NCBI GenBank assembly: GCA_945897475.1
Contig: CAMDFL010000020.1
Coordinates: 1 to 40,560 of the forward strand
Direction: 5' to 3'
Length of the DNA: 40,560 bases
From: Bordetella parapertussis
Lineage (GTDB): Bacteria; Pseudomonadota; Gammaproteobacteria; Burkholderiales; SG8-39
The notes beneath the pieces were generated by a model. It made no database searches. It was not told the origin of the DNA and was given only the letters and a program-made list of their open reading frames with translations. Shown piece by piece: positions 26,644-34,532 of the stretch (positions are counted from its first letter, which is position 1; every line of letters begins with the position of its first letter). The position numbers and the translations under genes are program-made.

Positions 26644-26859
26644 TTGCAATTTGACGTCTTCGCCATGGAATGCCGCGCCCTGCGCGCCGATGGAAGCTTC
26701 ATACCCGGATTGTTCGCCCCGGGCATCACGGTTGCCGGTCTCGAAGGCGGCAGACAAATGGCCTATATGGGAGAACTATCGAAAGCGTTCATTCTTGGTT
26801 TGCTGGCAGGCGAAGGAATTGGCCGTGGCGTGGGATCGGGTATCGGAATCCAAAAATAA
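26644..26859 (+). pseudogene. C-terminal remnant of a fumarate-reductase/KstD-type flavoprotein
   Basis: Seventy-one codons from a TTG at 26644 read ALRADGSFIPGLFAPGITVAGLEGG and then an A-Y-M-G-E-L-S-K-A-F-I-L-G helix and a GEGIG tail. This matches the C-terminal FAD-binding end of fumarate-reductase/3-ketosteroid-dehydrogenase-type flavoproteins, in which a GLYAAGE...GG...G...AL..G..A pattern closes the protein. About 400 or more N-terminal residues are missing. An AGAGGA stands upstream of the TTG, so a short product could be translated. It is followed at once by a 20-bp tandem repeat. Confidence 0.65.
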
Positions 26860-26860
26860 T

Positions 26861-26920
26861 TCCTTATGTCGCCCCACAACTCCTCATGTCGCTCCACAAC
26901 TTCTTATGTCGCTCCACATC
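26861..26920. repeat. Three 20-bp tandem repeats
   Basis: Units 26861-26880, 26881-26900 and 26901-26920 share the core TCNTCATGTCG/TTATGTCGC(T/C)CCACA with two or three changes between copies. They lie between the flavoprotein remnant and the convergent cupin gene. With three short units and no spacer, this is not a CRISPR array. Confidence 0.85.
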
Positions 26921-26974
26921 TGTCCGGTAGATTGCCATGTCACCTGGCTTCAATCCAAGCACGATATATCTGCT

Positions 26975-27532
26975 CTATCGAGTCGCTTCGACCAGCACAA
27001 ACGCCACCCGGCAATACTCACTCGATCGATTGCTCCAACCGTGGCTGGTGCCGCGCTGCATAAGGATGTCGCCAGTCTTTAGCAGCGTCTCGCCCTTGTC
27101 CATGATGGCCCAGATCTCACCCGACATGACGATAGCGTAGTCAATGGTGTCGGTTTCGTGCATGCCCGGATGCGGACCATCGGGATAGCGCCGCACGCCA
27201 GGCTCTGGCGCGCGCTCCACTTTTTTTACACGCTCGCGCATTTCATCCAGATATTTTTTTCGCTCCACGGGATCGGCCGGCTCCGGTGGATAGTCGACGA
27301 CATGAAGTACCGACCCATTTTTTGGCGGCATGATGCCGTGCACTGTTCCACTCTGATCAGACTCCCGCATCGGGCATGGAATTGCGGTGGTGCCCCATGC
27401 GTTATACGAGCGCATTGCGGGACGCAGTGGATTGACATGTGGCTCGGCGAGCGAGTCCGATTCGAATATCGATTGGCCGGATGCGTCAAATCCGGTGATT
27501 ACGCGCCGTGGCGCGGGCAATTGATTAGCCAT
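26975..27532 (-). CDS. Cupin-domain protein, paralogue 1
   Basis: A 185-residue single-cupin protein. The metal-site pattern is GPHPGMHETDTIDYAIVMSGE (His121, His125, with an acidic residue after), and the second motif is KTGDILMQRGTSHGWSNRS (His164). The start ATG 27532 has GGAGAG upstream. It is about half identical in its core blocks to the next upstream cupin (27610-28152): shared segments include RR-V/L-I/V-TG-F/L-DASG, PPEPxDPxER, PHPGMHET and RGTxHxWxNRS. It is 77 bp downstream of that paralogue on the same strand, so the pair probably arose by tandem duplication and is co-transcribed. Function is unknown; some such proteins are ring-opening or isomerising enzymes. Confidence 0.85.
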   Translation of the reverse strand: MANQLPAPRRVITGFDASGQSIFESDSLAEPHVNPLRPAMRSYNAWGTTAIPCPMRESDQSGTVHGIMPPKNGSVLHVVDYPPEPADPVERKKYLDEMRERVKKVERAPEPGVRRYPDGPHPGMHETDTIDYAIVMSGEIWAIMDKGETLLKTGDILMQRGTSHGWSNRSSEYCRVAFVLVEATR

Positions 27533-27609
27533 TTGTACTCTCCTTCAATATCAGTGAAATGATTCTTGGTCGGGAAACGATTATTAAACCGACCTGCCTG
27601 CTATGGGGC

Positions 27610-28152
27610 TCATCGCTTGCCGTCGATCAACACAAAACAAATACGGCATGGGGCATCGGAGCGATTGGCCCAGGCGTGATTGGTGCCGCGCTGGATCAGG
27701 ATGTCACCGGTCTTCATAAGGCGCTCCTCACAGTCCATGACCGCGACGATCTCCCCCGACAACACAATGGCGTAATCCAGCGTTTCGGTCTCGTGCATGC
27801 CAGGATGCGGCGAGTTCTCGGGTTTGTGATCCGCGTCCTTGTAGAGTTTGGCGAAGGTCGCACGCATGCCGTGCTCGCGCTCGGCCGGATCTTTTGGTTC
27901 CGGCGGAAAATCGATGACACGCAGGATCGTGCCGCCATTGCCAGGCGCGACCGTCTTCACCTGCCCGGTCATGTCGTCTGCGTTAATGCTCGCCGGCGAG
28001 GACGTCGATATCCACACTTCATGTGCGAAATAGCCGGGACGCTCTGGCACCGAGCGCACCGATTGGGGCGCGGAATCCTCGGTAAAGCAGGACTTTCCGG
28101 AGGCATCAAGGCCGGTCACGAGCCGCCGCACTGGTTTCATTTCATGGGACAC
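27610..28152 (-). CDS. Cupin-domain protein, paralogue 2
   Basis: A 180-residue cupin protein and close paralogue of the downstream gene. It opens RRLVTGLDASGKS, then has a Pro/Glu segment (VIDFPPEPKDPAER), the metal-binding HPGMHETETLDYAIVLSGE, and KTGDILIQRGTNHAWANRS. The start is either GTG 28152, which has GAGG eight bases upstream, or ATG 28140; GTG is preferred. It is divergent from the ThDP-enzyme gene across 231 bp, in which a TATACT box (28304-28309) faces right. A stem GGTCGG/CCGACC (27568-27594) lies in the gap to paralogue 1. Confidence 0.83.
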   Translation of the reverse strand: MSHEMKPVRRLVTGLDASGKSCFTEDSAPQSVRSVPERPGYFAHEVWISTSSPASINADDMTGQVKTVAPGNGGTILRVIDFPPEPKDPAEREHGMRATFAKLYKDADHKPENSPHPGMHETETLDYAIVLSGEIVAVMDCEERLMKTGDILIQRGTNHAWANRSDAPCRICFVLIDGKR

Positions 28153-28383
28153 GGTTGGGGCCTCAGGTAGGATCGATCGGATCGCATGCCAGATTTCGCA
28201 CGCTGGTTTTGAAATATGCCGGAATCATAGCCGAACGCGGAATATTCGGAATAGACATTAAAATTTTTACGGCCTGCAATAAGCGAAATTCTCGATGAAT
28301 GACTATACTGTCCGCAAAGCTTGGGTACGGTGACGATCGAGGTCCCTGCCTTACTTTTTCATTCACAGCCACCCGGGAACCCC

Positions 28384-30141
28384 ATGAACGCCAAAAACGA
28401 TCTGCCGCGCGAACTCGCCCTTGAACTGCCAGCCAATCATCAAGGCACGCCCACTGAAACCTGGGGTAGTGACGCGATCGCCGCGATGTTGAAGGCGCTC
28501 GACATCCCCTATATCACCTTGAATCCAGGCGCCAGCTACAAGGGGTTTCACGACAGCCTGGTCAATTATCTGGGCAATGCCAATCCCAAGATGATGGTTT
28601 GCCTGCACGAAGAAAGTGCCGTGGCGATCGCGCACGGTTATGCCAAAGCCTCAGGGAAAATGATGGCGGTGGCGCTGCACAGCAACGTAGGCCTGTTGCA
28701 TGCCAGCATGGCGATCTTCAATGCGTGGTGCGCGCGTGTGCCGATTCTGATGCTGGGCGCCACCGGCCCCATGGACGCCGAGCAGCGCCGCCCATGGATC
28801 GAATGGATACACACCTGCGCCGATCAGGCGAGCCTGGTTCGCGACTTTGTAAAATGGGATAACCAGCCAAGCTCGGTGCCCGCGGCTTATGAAGCCTTGC
28901 TACGCGCCGCGCAGATCGCGCAGACTTCCCCGCAGGGTCCGGTCTATATAAATCTCGATGTCGGTCTGCAAGAGCAGAAACTCGGCGCATTGCCACCACT
29001 ACCCGATGTCAAACGTTACGCGCCTCCTGCACCAGCCGGGCCCTCCACCCAAGCGCTGCACGAAGCGGCGAATTTGCTCTCGAACGCCAAGCGTCCCCTG
29101 ATTCTTGCTGGCCGCAGCTCGCTATCCATGGAAGACTGGAATCGCCGCGTCGCTTTAGCGGAAAAACTTAACGCCTACGTGCTCACCGACCCGCGTGTGG
29201 GCGCGTCCTTCCCCACCGATCACCGCCTGCACCCGGCCGCGCCGGTACCTATGCGCCCCAGCGCCGCCGCGGTGCAACTGATCAAAGAGGCAGATGTGAT
29301 CCTGTCCCTTGACTGGGTGGATCTGGGCGGCTTATTCAAACAGGCAACCGGCCAAGCCACGGTTTCGGCCAAAGTCATCAACGCCTCCTGCGATGTCTAC
29401 AGCCATCGCGCCACCACTATGGAGTATCAGATTCTGCCGCCAGCCGATGTCGCGCTCTTGTGCGATCCCGATGTCGCCGTCGCGGCATTGCTCGACGTGG
29501 TCAAGGCGCGCCCTGAAGCTGCGCCCGCGCCCAAGGAAACGCCGGTCAAGCGTCCGGAAACCAAGGAAATCGCGATCTATGACATCGCGCAAGCGTTCAA
29601 CAAAGCCACTGAAGGCATGGACATTTGTCTGGCGCGCCATCCGATCGGATGGAATTCCCGTTACCGCCATTTCCGTCATCCGCTGGATTATCTGGGCGGG
29701 GACGGCGGCGGCGGACTGGGTGCAGGCCCAGGAACCACGGCTGGCGCGGCTCTTGCGCTGAAAGGCACAAATCGTATTGTCGCCGCGGTGCTGGGCGACG
29801 GCGATTTCCTGATGGGCGTGACCGCCATCTGGACCGCGGTACGCTACGACATGCCTTGCCTCATGATCATCTCCAACAATCGCGGCTACTACAACGACGA
29901 AGTCCATCAATCCAATGTGGCCAAAACGCGTTCACGCCCGGTGGAAAACAAATGGATCGGTCAGCGCATCATCGGGCCGGATGTGGATCTGGCGATGATG
30001 GGACGAGCTCAAGGGGCGATTGGCATCGGCCCGATTATCGATGTCAAGGATCTGCAACCCGCCATCGAGCAGGGCTTGAAGCACGTGCGTGAAGGCAAGG
30101 TATGCGTGATCGACGTGCATGTGGCGCCGGGGTACGAATAA
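28384..30141 (+). CDS. ThDP-dependent enzyme, acetolactate-synthase/benzoylformate-decarboxylase-like
   Basis: A 585-residue thiamine-diphosphate enzyme with the three usual domains. The N-terminal pyrimidine-binding domain has the activating glutamate in VCLHEESAVAIAHGYAKA (about residue 75). The middle domain follows (AANLLSNAKRPLILAGRSS). The C-terminal PP-binding domain has LGDGDFLMGVTAIWTAVRY and IISNNRGYYND, the GDG...NN magnesium/diphosphate motif. A conserved second half runs to the stop. The start ATG 28384 is preferred over the longer reading, since no family similarity lies ahead of it; the ribosome-binding site is weak. It might decarboxylate or ligate a 2-oxo acid. It stands alone, divergent from the cupin pair; the terminator after it reads for bktB. 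Confidence 0.85.
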   Translation: MNAKNDLPRELALELPANHQGTPTETWGSDAIAAMLKALDIPYITLNPGASYKGFHDSLVNYLGNANPKMMVCLHEESAVAIAHGYAKASGKMMAVALHSNVGLLHASMAIFNAWCARVPILMLGATGPMDAEQRRPWIEWIHTCADQASLVRDFVKWDNQPSSVPAAYEALLRAAQIAQTSPQGPVYINLDVGLQEQKLGALPPLPDVKRYAPPAPAGPSTQALHEAANLLSNAKRPLILAGRSSLSMEDWNRRVALAEKLNAYVLTDPRVGASFPTDHRLHPAAPVPMRPSAAAVQLIKEADVILSLDWVDLGGLFKQATGQATVSAKVINASCDVYSHRATTMEYQILPPADVALLCDPDVAVAALLDVVKARPEAAPAPKETPVKRPETKEIAIYDIAQAFNKATEGMDICLARHPIGWNSRYRHFRHPLDYLGGDGGGGLGAGPGTTAGAALALKGTNRIVAAVLGDGDFLMGVTAIWTAVRYDMPCLMIISNNRGYYNDEVHQSNVAKTRSRPVENKWIGQRIIGPDVDLAMMGRAQGAIGIGPIIDVKDLQPAIEQGLKHVREGKVCVIDVHVAPGYE

Positions 30142-30160
30142 GCCACAGGAAATTTGTCTC

Positions 30161-30198
30161 GCAAAAACTGGACCCGCCCTTCGTCGCGAGGCGGGTCC
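30161..30198 (-). terminator. Rho-independent terminator of bktB
   Basis: A 9-bp perfect stem, GGACCCGCC (30170-30178) with GGCGGGTCC (30190-30198), is followed on the minus strand by AGTTTTTG. It lies 11 bp after the bktB stop. On the plus strand there is no T run, so it should act mainly on leftward transcription. Confidence 0.75.
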
Positions 30199-30209
30199 GC
30201 CTTAAACTG

Positions 30210-31394
30210 TTACATCCTCTCGAATATCGCCGCGATCCCCTGCCCGCCGCCAATGCACATGGTGACCAGGGCATAGCGCTTCTGAACGCGCTGCAATTCG
30301 TAGATCGCTTTGACGGTGAGGATTGCGCCGGTCGCGCCAATCGGGTGACCCAATGCCACCGCGCCGCCATTGACGTTCACCTTCGCTGGATCGAGGCCCA
30401 GATCGCGCGTCACGGCCATGGCCTGCACCGCAAAAGCCTCATTGGATTCAATCACGTCAATTTCCGCGGGTTTCAGGCCTGCAATTTTCAACAGTCGCTG
30501 CACTGCGGGTATCGGCCCCAATCCCATCAGTTGCGGCTCGACACCGGCGTGTGAATAAGCCACCAGTCGCGCCAGCGGTTTAGCGCCCTGCCTCTTTGCT
30601 TCGCCCGCTTCCATCAACACGACTGCTGCCGCGGCATCGTTGATCCCGGAGGCATTACCCGCGGTTACGGTGCCGTCCTTCTTGAACACCGTTTTCAATT
30701 TTTGCAGATCTTCGATTTTCAGGTCCCGGCGCACGTGCTCGTCTGTCTCGAATTGCACCGCACCCTTGCGCGACTTGATTTCCACAGAAACTATTTGAGA
30801 CTTGAAATGACCGGCTGCCAGCGCCGCAGTCGCGCGTCGGTGGCTCTCCAAGGCATAGGCATCCTGCTGTTCACGCGTGATAGCGTACTTCGCCGCGATG
30901 TTCTCCGCGGTGATGCCCATGTGGCCATGGCCGAAGGGGTCATGCAATGCGGAGGTCATCGCATCGACTACCTGCGCATCACCCATGCGCTGCCCCCAGC
31001 GCGCCGCAGGCATGATGTAGGCGGCGCGACTCATACTCTCGGCGCCACCGGCCAGAGCGACATCGCAATCACCGAGCAGGATGTGTTGCGATGCCGATAC
31101 CACGGCCTGAAGGCCGCTGCCGCAAAGTCGATTAACTGTCAGGCACGGAGTGCTGACCGGCAAGCCTGCGTCAATCGCCACAACGCGAGACAGGTACATG
31201 TCGCGCGCTTCGCCGAACACCACGCTGCCGAACACCACGTGTCCTACTGAAGCCGGATCGATGTTCGCTCTTGCAAGCGATTCCTTGACGCAGATGGCAC
31301 CCAACTGCGTGGGCGGCACGTCCTTCAAGGATGCGCCGTATCCGCCGATCGCAGTGCGAACCGCGCTGACTACCACTACTTCGCGTGCGGCCAT
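30210..31394 (-). CDS. bktB: Beta-ketothiolase (acetyl-CoA acyltransferase), BktB type
   Basis: A 394-residue thiolase. The acylated Cys91 is in NRLCGSGLQAVVSA, and the catalytic His350 ([10 protein letters not shown]) and Cys380 (TMCIGGGQG) complete the active site. The N-terminal pattern REVVVVSAVRTAIG, the DMYLSRVVAIDAGL region and the C-terminal CIGGGQGIAAIFER follow Ralstonia BktB closely. BktB makes or cleaves longer 3-ketoacyl-CoA, and so supplies C5 monomers for polyhydroxyalkanoate. AGGAG stands nine bases before the ATG at 31394. It is 51 bp downstream of rimO on the same strand, in the PHA gene region, and it is the second thiolase there beside phaA. Confidence 0.9.
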   Translation of the reverse strand: MAAREVVVVSAVRTAIGGYGASLKDVPPTQLGAICVKESLARANIDPASVGHVVFGSVVFGEARDMYLSRVVAIDAGLPVSTPCLTVNRLCGSGLQAVVSASQHILLGDCDVALAGGAESMSRAAYIMPAARWGQRMGDAQVVDAMTSALHDPFGHGHMGITAENIAAKYAITREQQDAYALESHRRATAALAAGHFKSQIVSVEIKSRKGAVQFETDEHVRRDLKIEDLQKLKTVFKKDGTVTAGNASGINDAAAAVVLMEAGEAKRQGAKPLARLVAYSHAGVEPQLMGLGPIPAVQRLLKIAGLKPAEIDVIESNEAFAVQAMAVTRDLGLDPAKVNVNGGAVALGHPIGATGAILTVKAIYELQRVQKRYALVTMCIGGGQGIAAIFERM

Positions 31395-31445
31395 GAGGAA
31401 AATCTCCTGTCAATACCAGCATTGGAATCACGAAAATAGACGGTT

Positions 31446-32822
31446 TTATATCATTCTGGCCCAGAGATCATGCTTGCCGGCGCGGGTGATTTTCACCTGC
31501 GCCCAGTCGCCCGATTTCAAATCACCGGGCTTCGCGATGATGACGCGCCCGTCGATCTCCGGCGCATCCGCAGTTGAGCGCGCTATGGCACCCTCCTCGG
31601 TGATTTCGTCGACAAGTACTTTCATGCTGGCGCCGACCTTCGCCTTCAATCGACGGGTGCTGATTTTTTCCTGCAGCGTCATCAAGCGCCCACGTCGCTG
31701 CTCGCGCACCCGATCGGGCACTGGATCGGGCAGATCGTTCGCCTTGGCGCCTTCAACCGGGGAATAGGCAAAGCATCCGACGCGGTCCAGTTCGGCTGCT
31801 TCGATGAACTGCAACAATTCTTCGAATTCGGCCTCTGTCTCGCCTGGAAATCCGGCAATAAAGGTCGAGCGAATGGTCAGATCCGGGCAGATTTCCCGCC
31901 AGGCGCGAATACGTTCCAGATTGTTCTCCGCGCTAGCCGGCCGTTTCATGAGCTTCAAAATGCGCGGGCTGGCGTGTTGAAACGGCACATCCAGATACGG
32001 CAGCACCCGGCCCTCGGCCATCAAGGGAATCACTTCGTCGACATGCGGATAGGGATAGACGTAATGTAGGCGTACCCATGCGTTGCCGTAACGCGCGCAT
32101 AGCTCGCCCAAGGCCCTGCAAAGCTCAGTCATACGGGTTTTCAGCGGCCGGCCATCCCAGAATGCGGTGCGATATTTGATATCCACGCCATAGGCGCTGG
32201 TGTCCTGCGAAATTACCAGGAGCTCTTTCACGCCCGATTTCAACAGCGACTCCGCCTCGCTCATCACCTCGCCTATCGGCCGCGATACCAAATCGCCACG
32301 CATCGAAGGAATAATGCAGAAAGTGCAACGATGATTGCAGCCTTCGGAGATTTTCAGGTAAGCATAATGGCGCGGCGTCAACTTGATGCCTTGCGGCGGC
32401 ACCAGGCTGGTGAAGGGATTGGCGGTGTCGGCGAGCGGCTGAGGCAAATGGAGATGCACCGCGCGCATCACCTCGTCTGCCGCATGCGGGCCGGTTACAG
32501 CGAGCACCTTGGGATGGGTTGCACGAACGACGTCGCCTTTGGCACCCAGACACCCGGTAACGATCACCTTGCCGTTCTCGGCCAGCGCTTCGCCGATGGC
32601 ATCGAGTGATTCCTCCACCGCGCTGTCGATGAATCCGCAGGTATTGACGATCACCAATTCGGCGTCTTTATAATTCGCCGCAGTGAGATAGCCCTCGGTG
32701 CGAAGCTGCGTGAGTATGCGCTCCGAATCGACCAGGGCCTTGGGACAGCCCAGAGAAACGAAACCGACTTTTGGAGGTTTTATCAAGTTGGCGTCAACAT
32801 GTGTGTCCTTACCCACGGGCAC
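31446..32822 (-). CDS. rimO: Ribosomal protein S12 methylthiotransferase RimO
   Basis: A 458-residue radical-SAM enzyme that adds a methylthio group to Asp89 of ribosomal protein S12. The N-terminal UPF0004 domain carries Cys26 ([12 protein letters not shown]), Cys62 (NTCGFIDSA) and Cys91 (TGCLGAKG) for an auxiliary cluster. The radical-SAM CxxxCxxC is Cys162, Cys166, Cys169 ([13 protein letters not shown]). The C-terminal TRAM domain is at about residues 385-450. The start is GTG 32822 or a later GTG/TTG; homologues begin near [12 protein letters not shown], and no good Shine-Dalgarno distinguishes them. It is 32 bp downstream of phaR, the same order as in Ralstonia. Confidence 0.95.
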   Translation of the reverse strand: MPVGKDTHVDANLIKPPKVGFVSLGCPKALVDSERILTQLRTEGYLTAANYKDAELVIVNTCGFIDSAVEESLDAIGEALAENGKVIVTGCLGAKGDVVRATHPKVLAVTGPHAADEVMRAVHLHLPQPLADTANPFTSLVPPQGIKLTPRHYAYLKISEGCNHRCTFCIIPSMRGDLVSRPIGEVMSEAESLLKSGVKELLVISQDTSAYGVDIKYRTAFWDGRPLKTRMTELCRALGELCARYGNAWVRLHYVYPYPHVDEVIPLMAEGRVLPYLDVPFQHASPRILKLMKRPASAENNLERIRAWREICPDLTIRSTFIAGFPGETEAEFEELLQFIEAAELDRVGCFAYSPVEGAKANDLPDPVPDRVREQRRGRLMTLQEKISTRRLKAKVGASMKVLVDEITEEGAIARSTADAPEIDGRVIIAKPGDLKSGDWAQVKITRAGKHDLWARMI

Positions 32823-32854
32823 TCTGGCCGAGGCGACATCGGATTGTGTGGACT

Positions 32855-33460
32855 TCAGGATTTTTTCTCGCCTTCATGCGCATTGTTAGCCATGGACTCT
32901 TTCTCTGCAACGCCCTCTGGCGAGGCCGCTTGAAATCCGGGGAAACTAAAGCCTGAGAACATATTACGCGTCTGGTTCTGCACCTTTTCCTGCATCTGCA
33001 GGAACATGCTTCCGCTCTGATCCATGTAGGAGGACACCAGGCTTTGCATCGCCGGCCCCTGAAAGGCTATAAATTTATTCCAAAGATCTTGGCTCGCCTT
33101 GTTGTCACCGTGCAGAGAATGTGACTGCTCCTGCATTTTCTTCTGCAACTCGCTGAAAAGCTGAACGTTGCGTTCCAGATATGAACCCATCATTCCCTGC
33201 ATAGCATTGCCATAGGAACGAATGAATTGAGTGAGAACGTCGCAGGAGAACATCGGTGTCCCGCTGGACTCTTCCTCCAGTATTATTTGCAAAAGAATAG
33301 CGCGCGTCAGGTCCTCGGCTGATTTGGCGTCAAGCACCTGGAATTTCTCGTTTTTTAACACCAGCTCTTTCACATCCGCGAGCGTGATGTAGGCGCTGGT
33401 CTGGGTATCGTAGAGCCTGCGGTTAGGATACTTCTTGATCAGACGTATCGAATCAGCCAT
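32855..33460 (-). CDS. phaR: Polyhydroxyalkanoate synthesis repressor PhaR
   Basis: A 201-residue PhaR. Its N-terminal domain ([29 protein letters not shown]) is the PHB accumulation regulator DNA-binding domain, and the rest ([38 protein letters not shown]) is the PHB-binding domain. PhaR represses phasin and its own gene and lets go when it binds PHB granules. The C-terminal 60 residues are Gln/Met/Ser/Phe-rich and end in a charged tail. An AGGA stands eight bases before the ATG 33460. A 29-codon ORF upstream ends at TGA 33455-33453, overlapping the first codons, so translation may be coupled. The phaC and phaR upstream regions share a palindrome described under that feature. Confidence 0.94.
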   Translation of the reverse strand: MADSIRLIKKYPNRRLYDTQTSAYITLADVKELVLKNEKFQVLDAKSAEDLTRAILLQIILEEESSGTPMFSCDVLTQFIRSYGNAMQGMMGSYLERNVQLFSELQKKMQEQSHSLHGDNKASQDLWNKFIAFQGPAMQSLVSSYMDQSGSMFLQMQEKVQNQTRNMFSGFSFPGFQAASPEGVAEKESMANNAHEGEKKS

Positions 33461-33542
33461 TAAATTTTCCTGCCTGTGAACCGCCGGTGATGCGCGCGAA
33501 TGGGTTTAACGATTGTTGCGACGCAGTGAACAACGAGGGCAT
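33453..33542 (-). CDS. Short leader ORF (29 codons) overlapping the start of phaR
   Basis: ATG 33542 follows AAGGAGGACA, one of the strongest Shine-Dalgarno sequences in the window, though only three to five bases away. The peptide starts MPSLFTASQQSLNPFARITG and ends in GSQAGKFNG before TGA, which overlaps the phaR start (bases 33453-33455 lie inside its second and third codons). No family is recognised. A predicted promoter lies just upstream, so this ORF would be first on the phaR transcript. It may act through coupling or as a leader peptide, or be a gene remnant; none of these is shown. Homologues need checking. Confidence 0.5.
   Translation of the reverse strand: MPSLFTASQQSLNPFARITGGSQAGKFNG
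33517..33525. promoter_or_regulatory. Candidate PhaR operator upstream of phaR
   Basis: TGCGACGCA, a 9-bp palindrome (TGCG-N-CGCA), stands 57-65 bp before the phaR start. The same 9 bp lies in the phaC promoter. PhaR is known in other bacteria to bind TGC/GCA-rich inverted repeats and to repress its own gene, so this is a reasonable site by inference. It also lies within the leader ORF, so chance cannot be excluded. Confidence 0.4.
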
Positions 33543-33564
33543 TGTCCTCCTTAGAACCAGCACT

Positions 33565-33594
33565 GTCATATCACACTGCTACGGGCGCGAGCAA
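33565..33594 (-). promoter_or_regulatory. Predicted promoter of the leader ORF and phaR
   Basis: On the minus strand TTGCTC (33594-33589) and TATGAC (33570-33565) stand 18 bp apart, and the -10 has the extended motif TGA just before it. Transcription would start about 15-18 nt before the AAGGAGG of the leader ORF. Matches are moderate (three and four of six bases). Confidence 0.4.
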
Positions 33595-33620
33595 CTTTGC
33601 TCTGGGGTTCAATGCCTTCC

Positions 33621-34364
33621 TTATTGCATGTGCTGGCCGCCGTTGATGGCGATATTGGCGCCATTGACGAAGGCAGCCTCTTCGGAACACAGGTAAATAA
33701 TCAAACCGGCGACCTCCTCGGGCTGGCCAAGCCTGCCTACCGGGATCTGCGGAATAATCTTGGTGTCGAGAATTTCCTTGGGAATCGCGGTCACCATCTT
33801 GGTGCCGATATAACCCGGCGAGATGGTATTGACGGTGACCCCTTTGCGCCCGACCTCCAGCGCCAGTGACTTGGAAAACCCGTGCATTCCGGCCTTGGCC
33901 GCAGAGTAATTAGTCTGTCCGAAAGCCCCCTTAGAGCCGTTTACGGAGGACACGTTGATGATACGGCCCCAGCCGCGCTCCACCATGGAATCGCAGACCT
34001 GCTTTGACATATTAAATACCGAATCCAGATTGGTGTGCATAACCGCGTCCCAATCCGACTTGGTCATTTTTTTAAAAGTCACATCACGCGTGATACCGGC
34101 GTTGTTCACAAGAATGTCCACCAGCCCCACCTCCTTGCTCACCTTCTCCACACACGCCTTGCAGGAGTCGAAATCAGCGACATCGCAGGCATAGGCATGA
34201 AAATCGTAGCCGCTGGATTTCATTAAGGCCATCCACTGGTCGGCGGTCTTATTGCTCGGGGAATAAGTAACAACCACCTTGTATCCCGCAAAAGCCAATT
34301 TGGTGCTGATGGTCTCGCCCAGCCCCCCCATGCCGCCGGTAATCAATGCCACTCGACCTGTCAT
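33621..34364 (-). CDS. phaB: Acetoacetyl-CoA reductase (NADPH)
   Basis: A 247-residue short-chain dehydrogenase that reduces acetoacetyl-CoA to (R)-3-hydroxybutyryl-CoA for PHB synthesis. The cofactor motif is TGGMGGLG (residues 9-16). The catalytic set is Ser140 (NVSSVNGSKG), Tyr153 and Lys157 (TNYSAAKAG), in the same positions as the Ralstonia enzyme. The C-terminal NGANIAINGGQHMQ is the PhaB ending. It is between phaA (168 bp upstream on the same strand) and phaR (160 bp downstream). The start ATG 34364 follows a GGGGTGATAA stretch. The gap to phaA contains a small stem (GTGCCT 34486-34491 with AGGCAC 34498-34503). Confidence 0.96.
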   Translation of the reverse strand: MTGRVALITGGMGGLGETISTKLAFAGYKVVVTYSPSNKTADQWMALMKSSGYDFHAYACDVADFDSCKACVEKVSKEVGLVDILVNNAGITRDVTFKKMTKSDWDAVMHTNLDSVFNMSKQVCDSMVERGWGRIINVSSVNGSKGAFGQTNYSAAKAGMHGFSKSLALEVGRKGVTVNTISPGYIGTKMVTAIPKEILDTKIIPQIPVGRLGQPEEVAGLIIYLCSEEAAFVNGANIAINGGQHMQ

Positions 34365-34532
34365 TTATCACCCCAAGAAATGCTTGAATCATTAGAGAAA
34401 ATGGTATCGCAACGTGAACTGTAGTATAGCCTGCGTAATACAAGCTCAGGTAGTGCAGCCCACGAAGTACAGCCCGGTCTGCCTCGTGCCTCACCACAGG
34501 CACCCTCACCTCACGCATGCCATTCTTGACAA

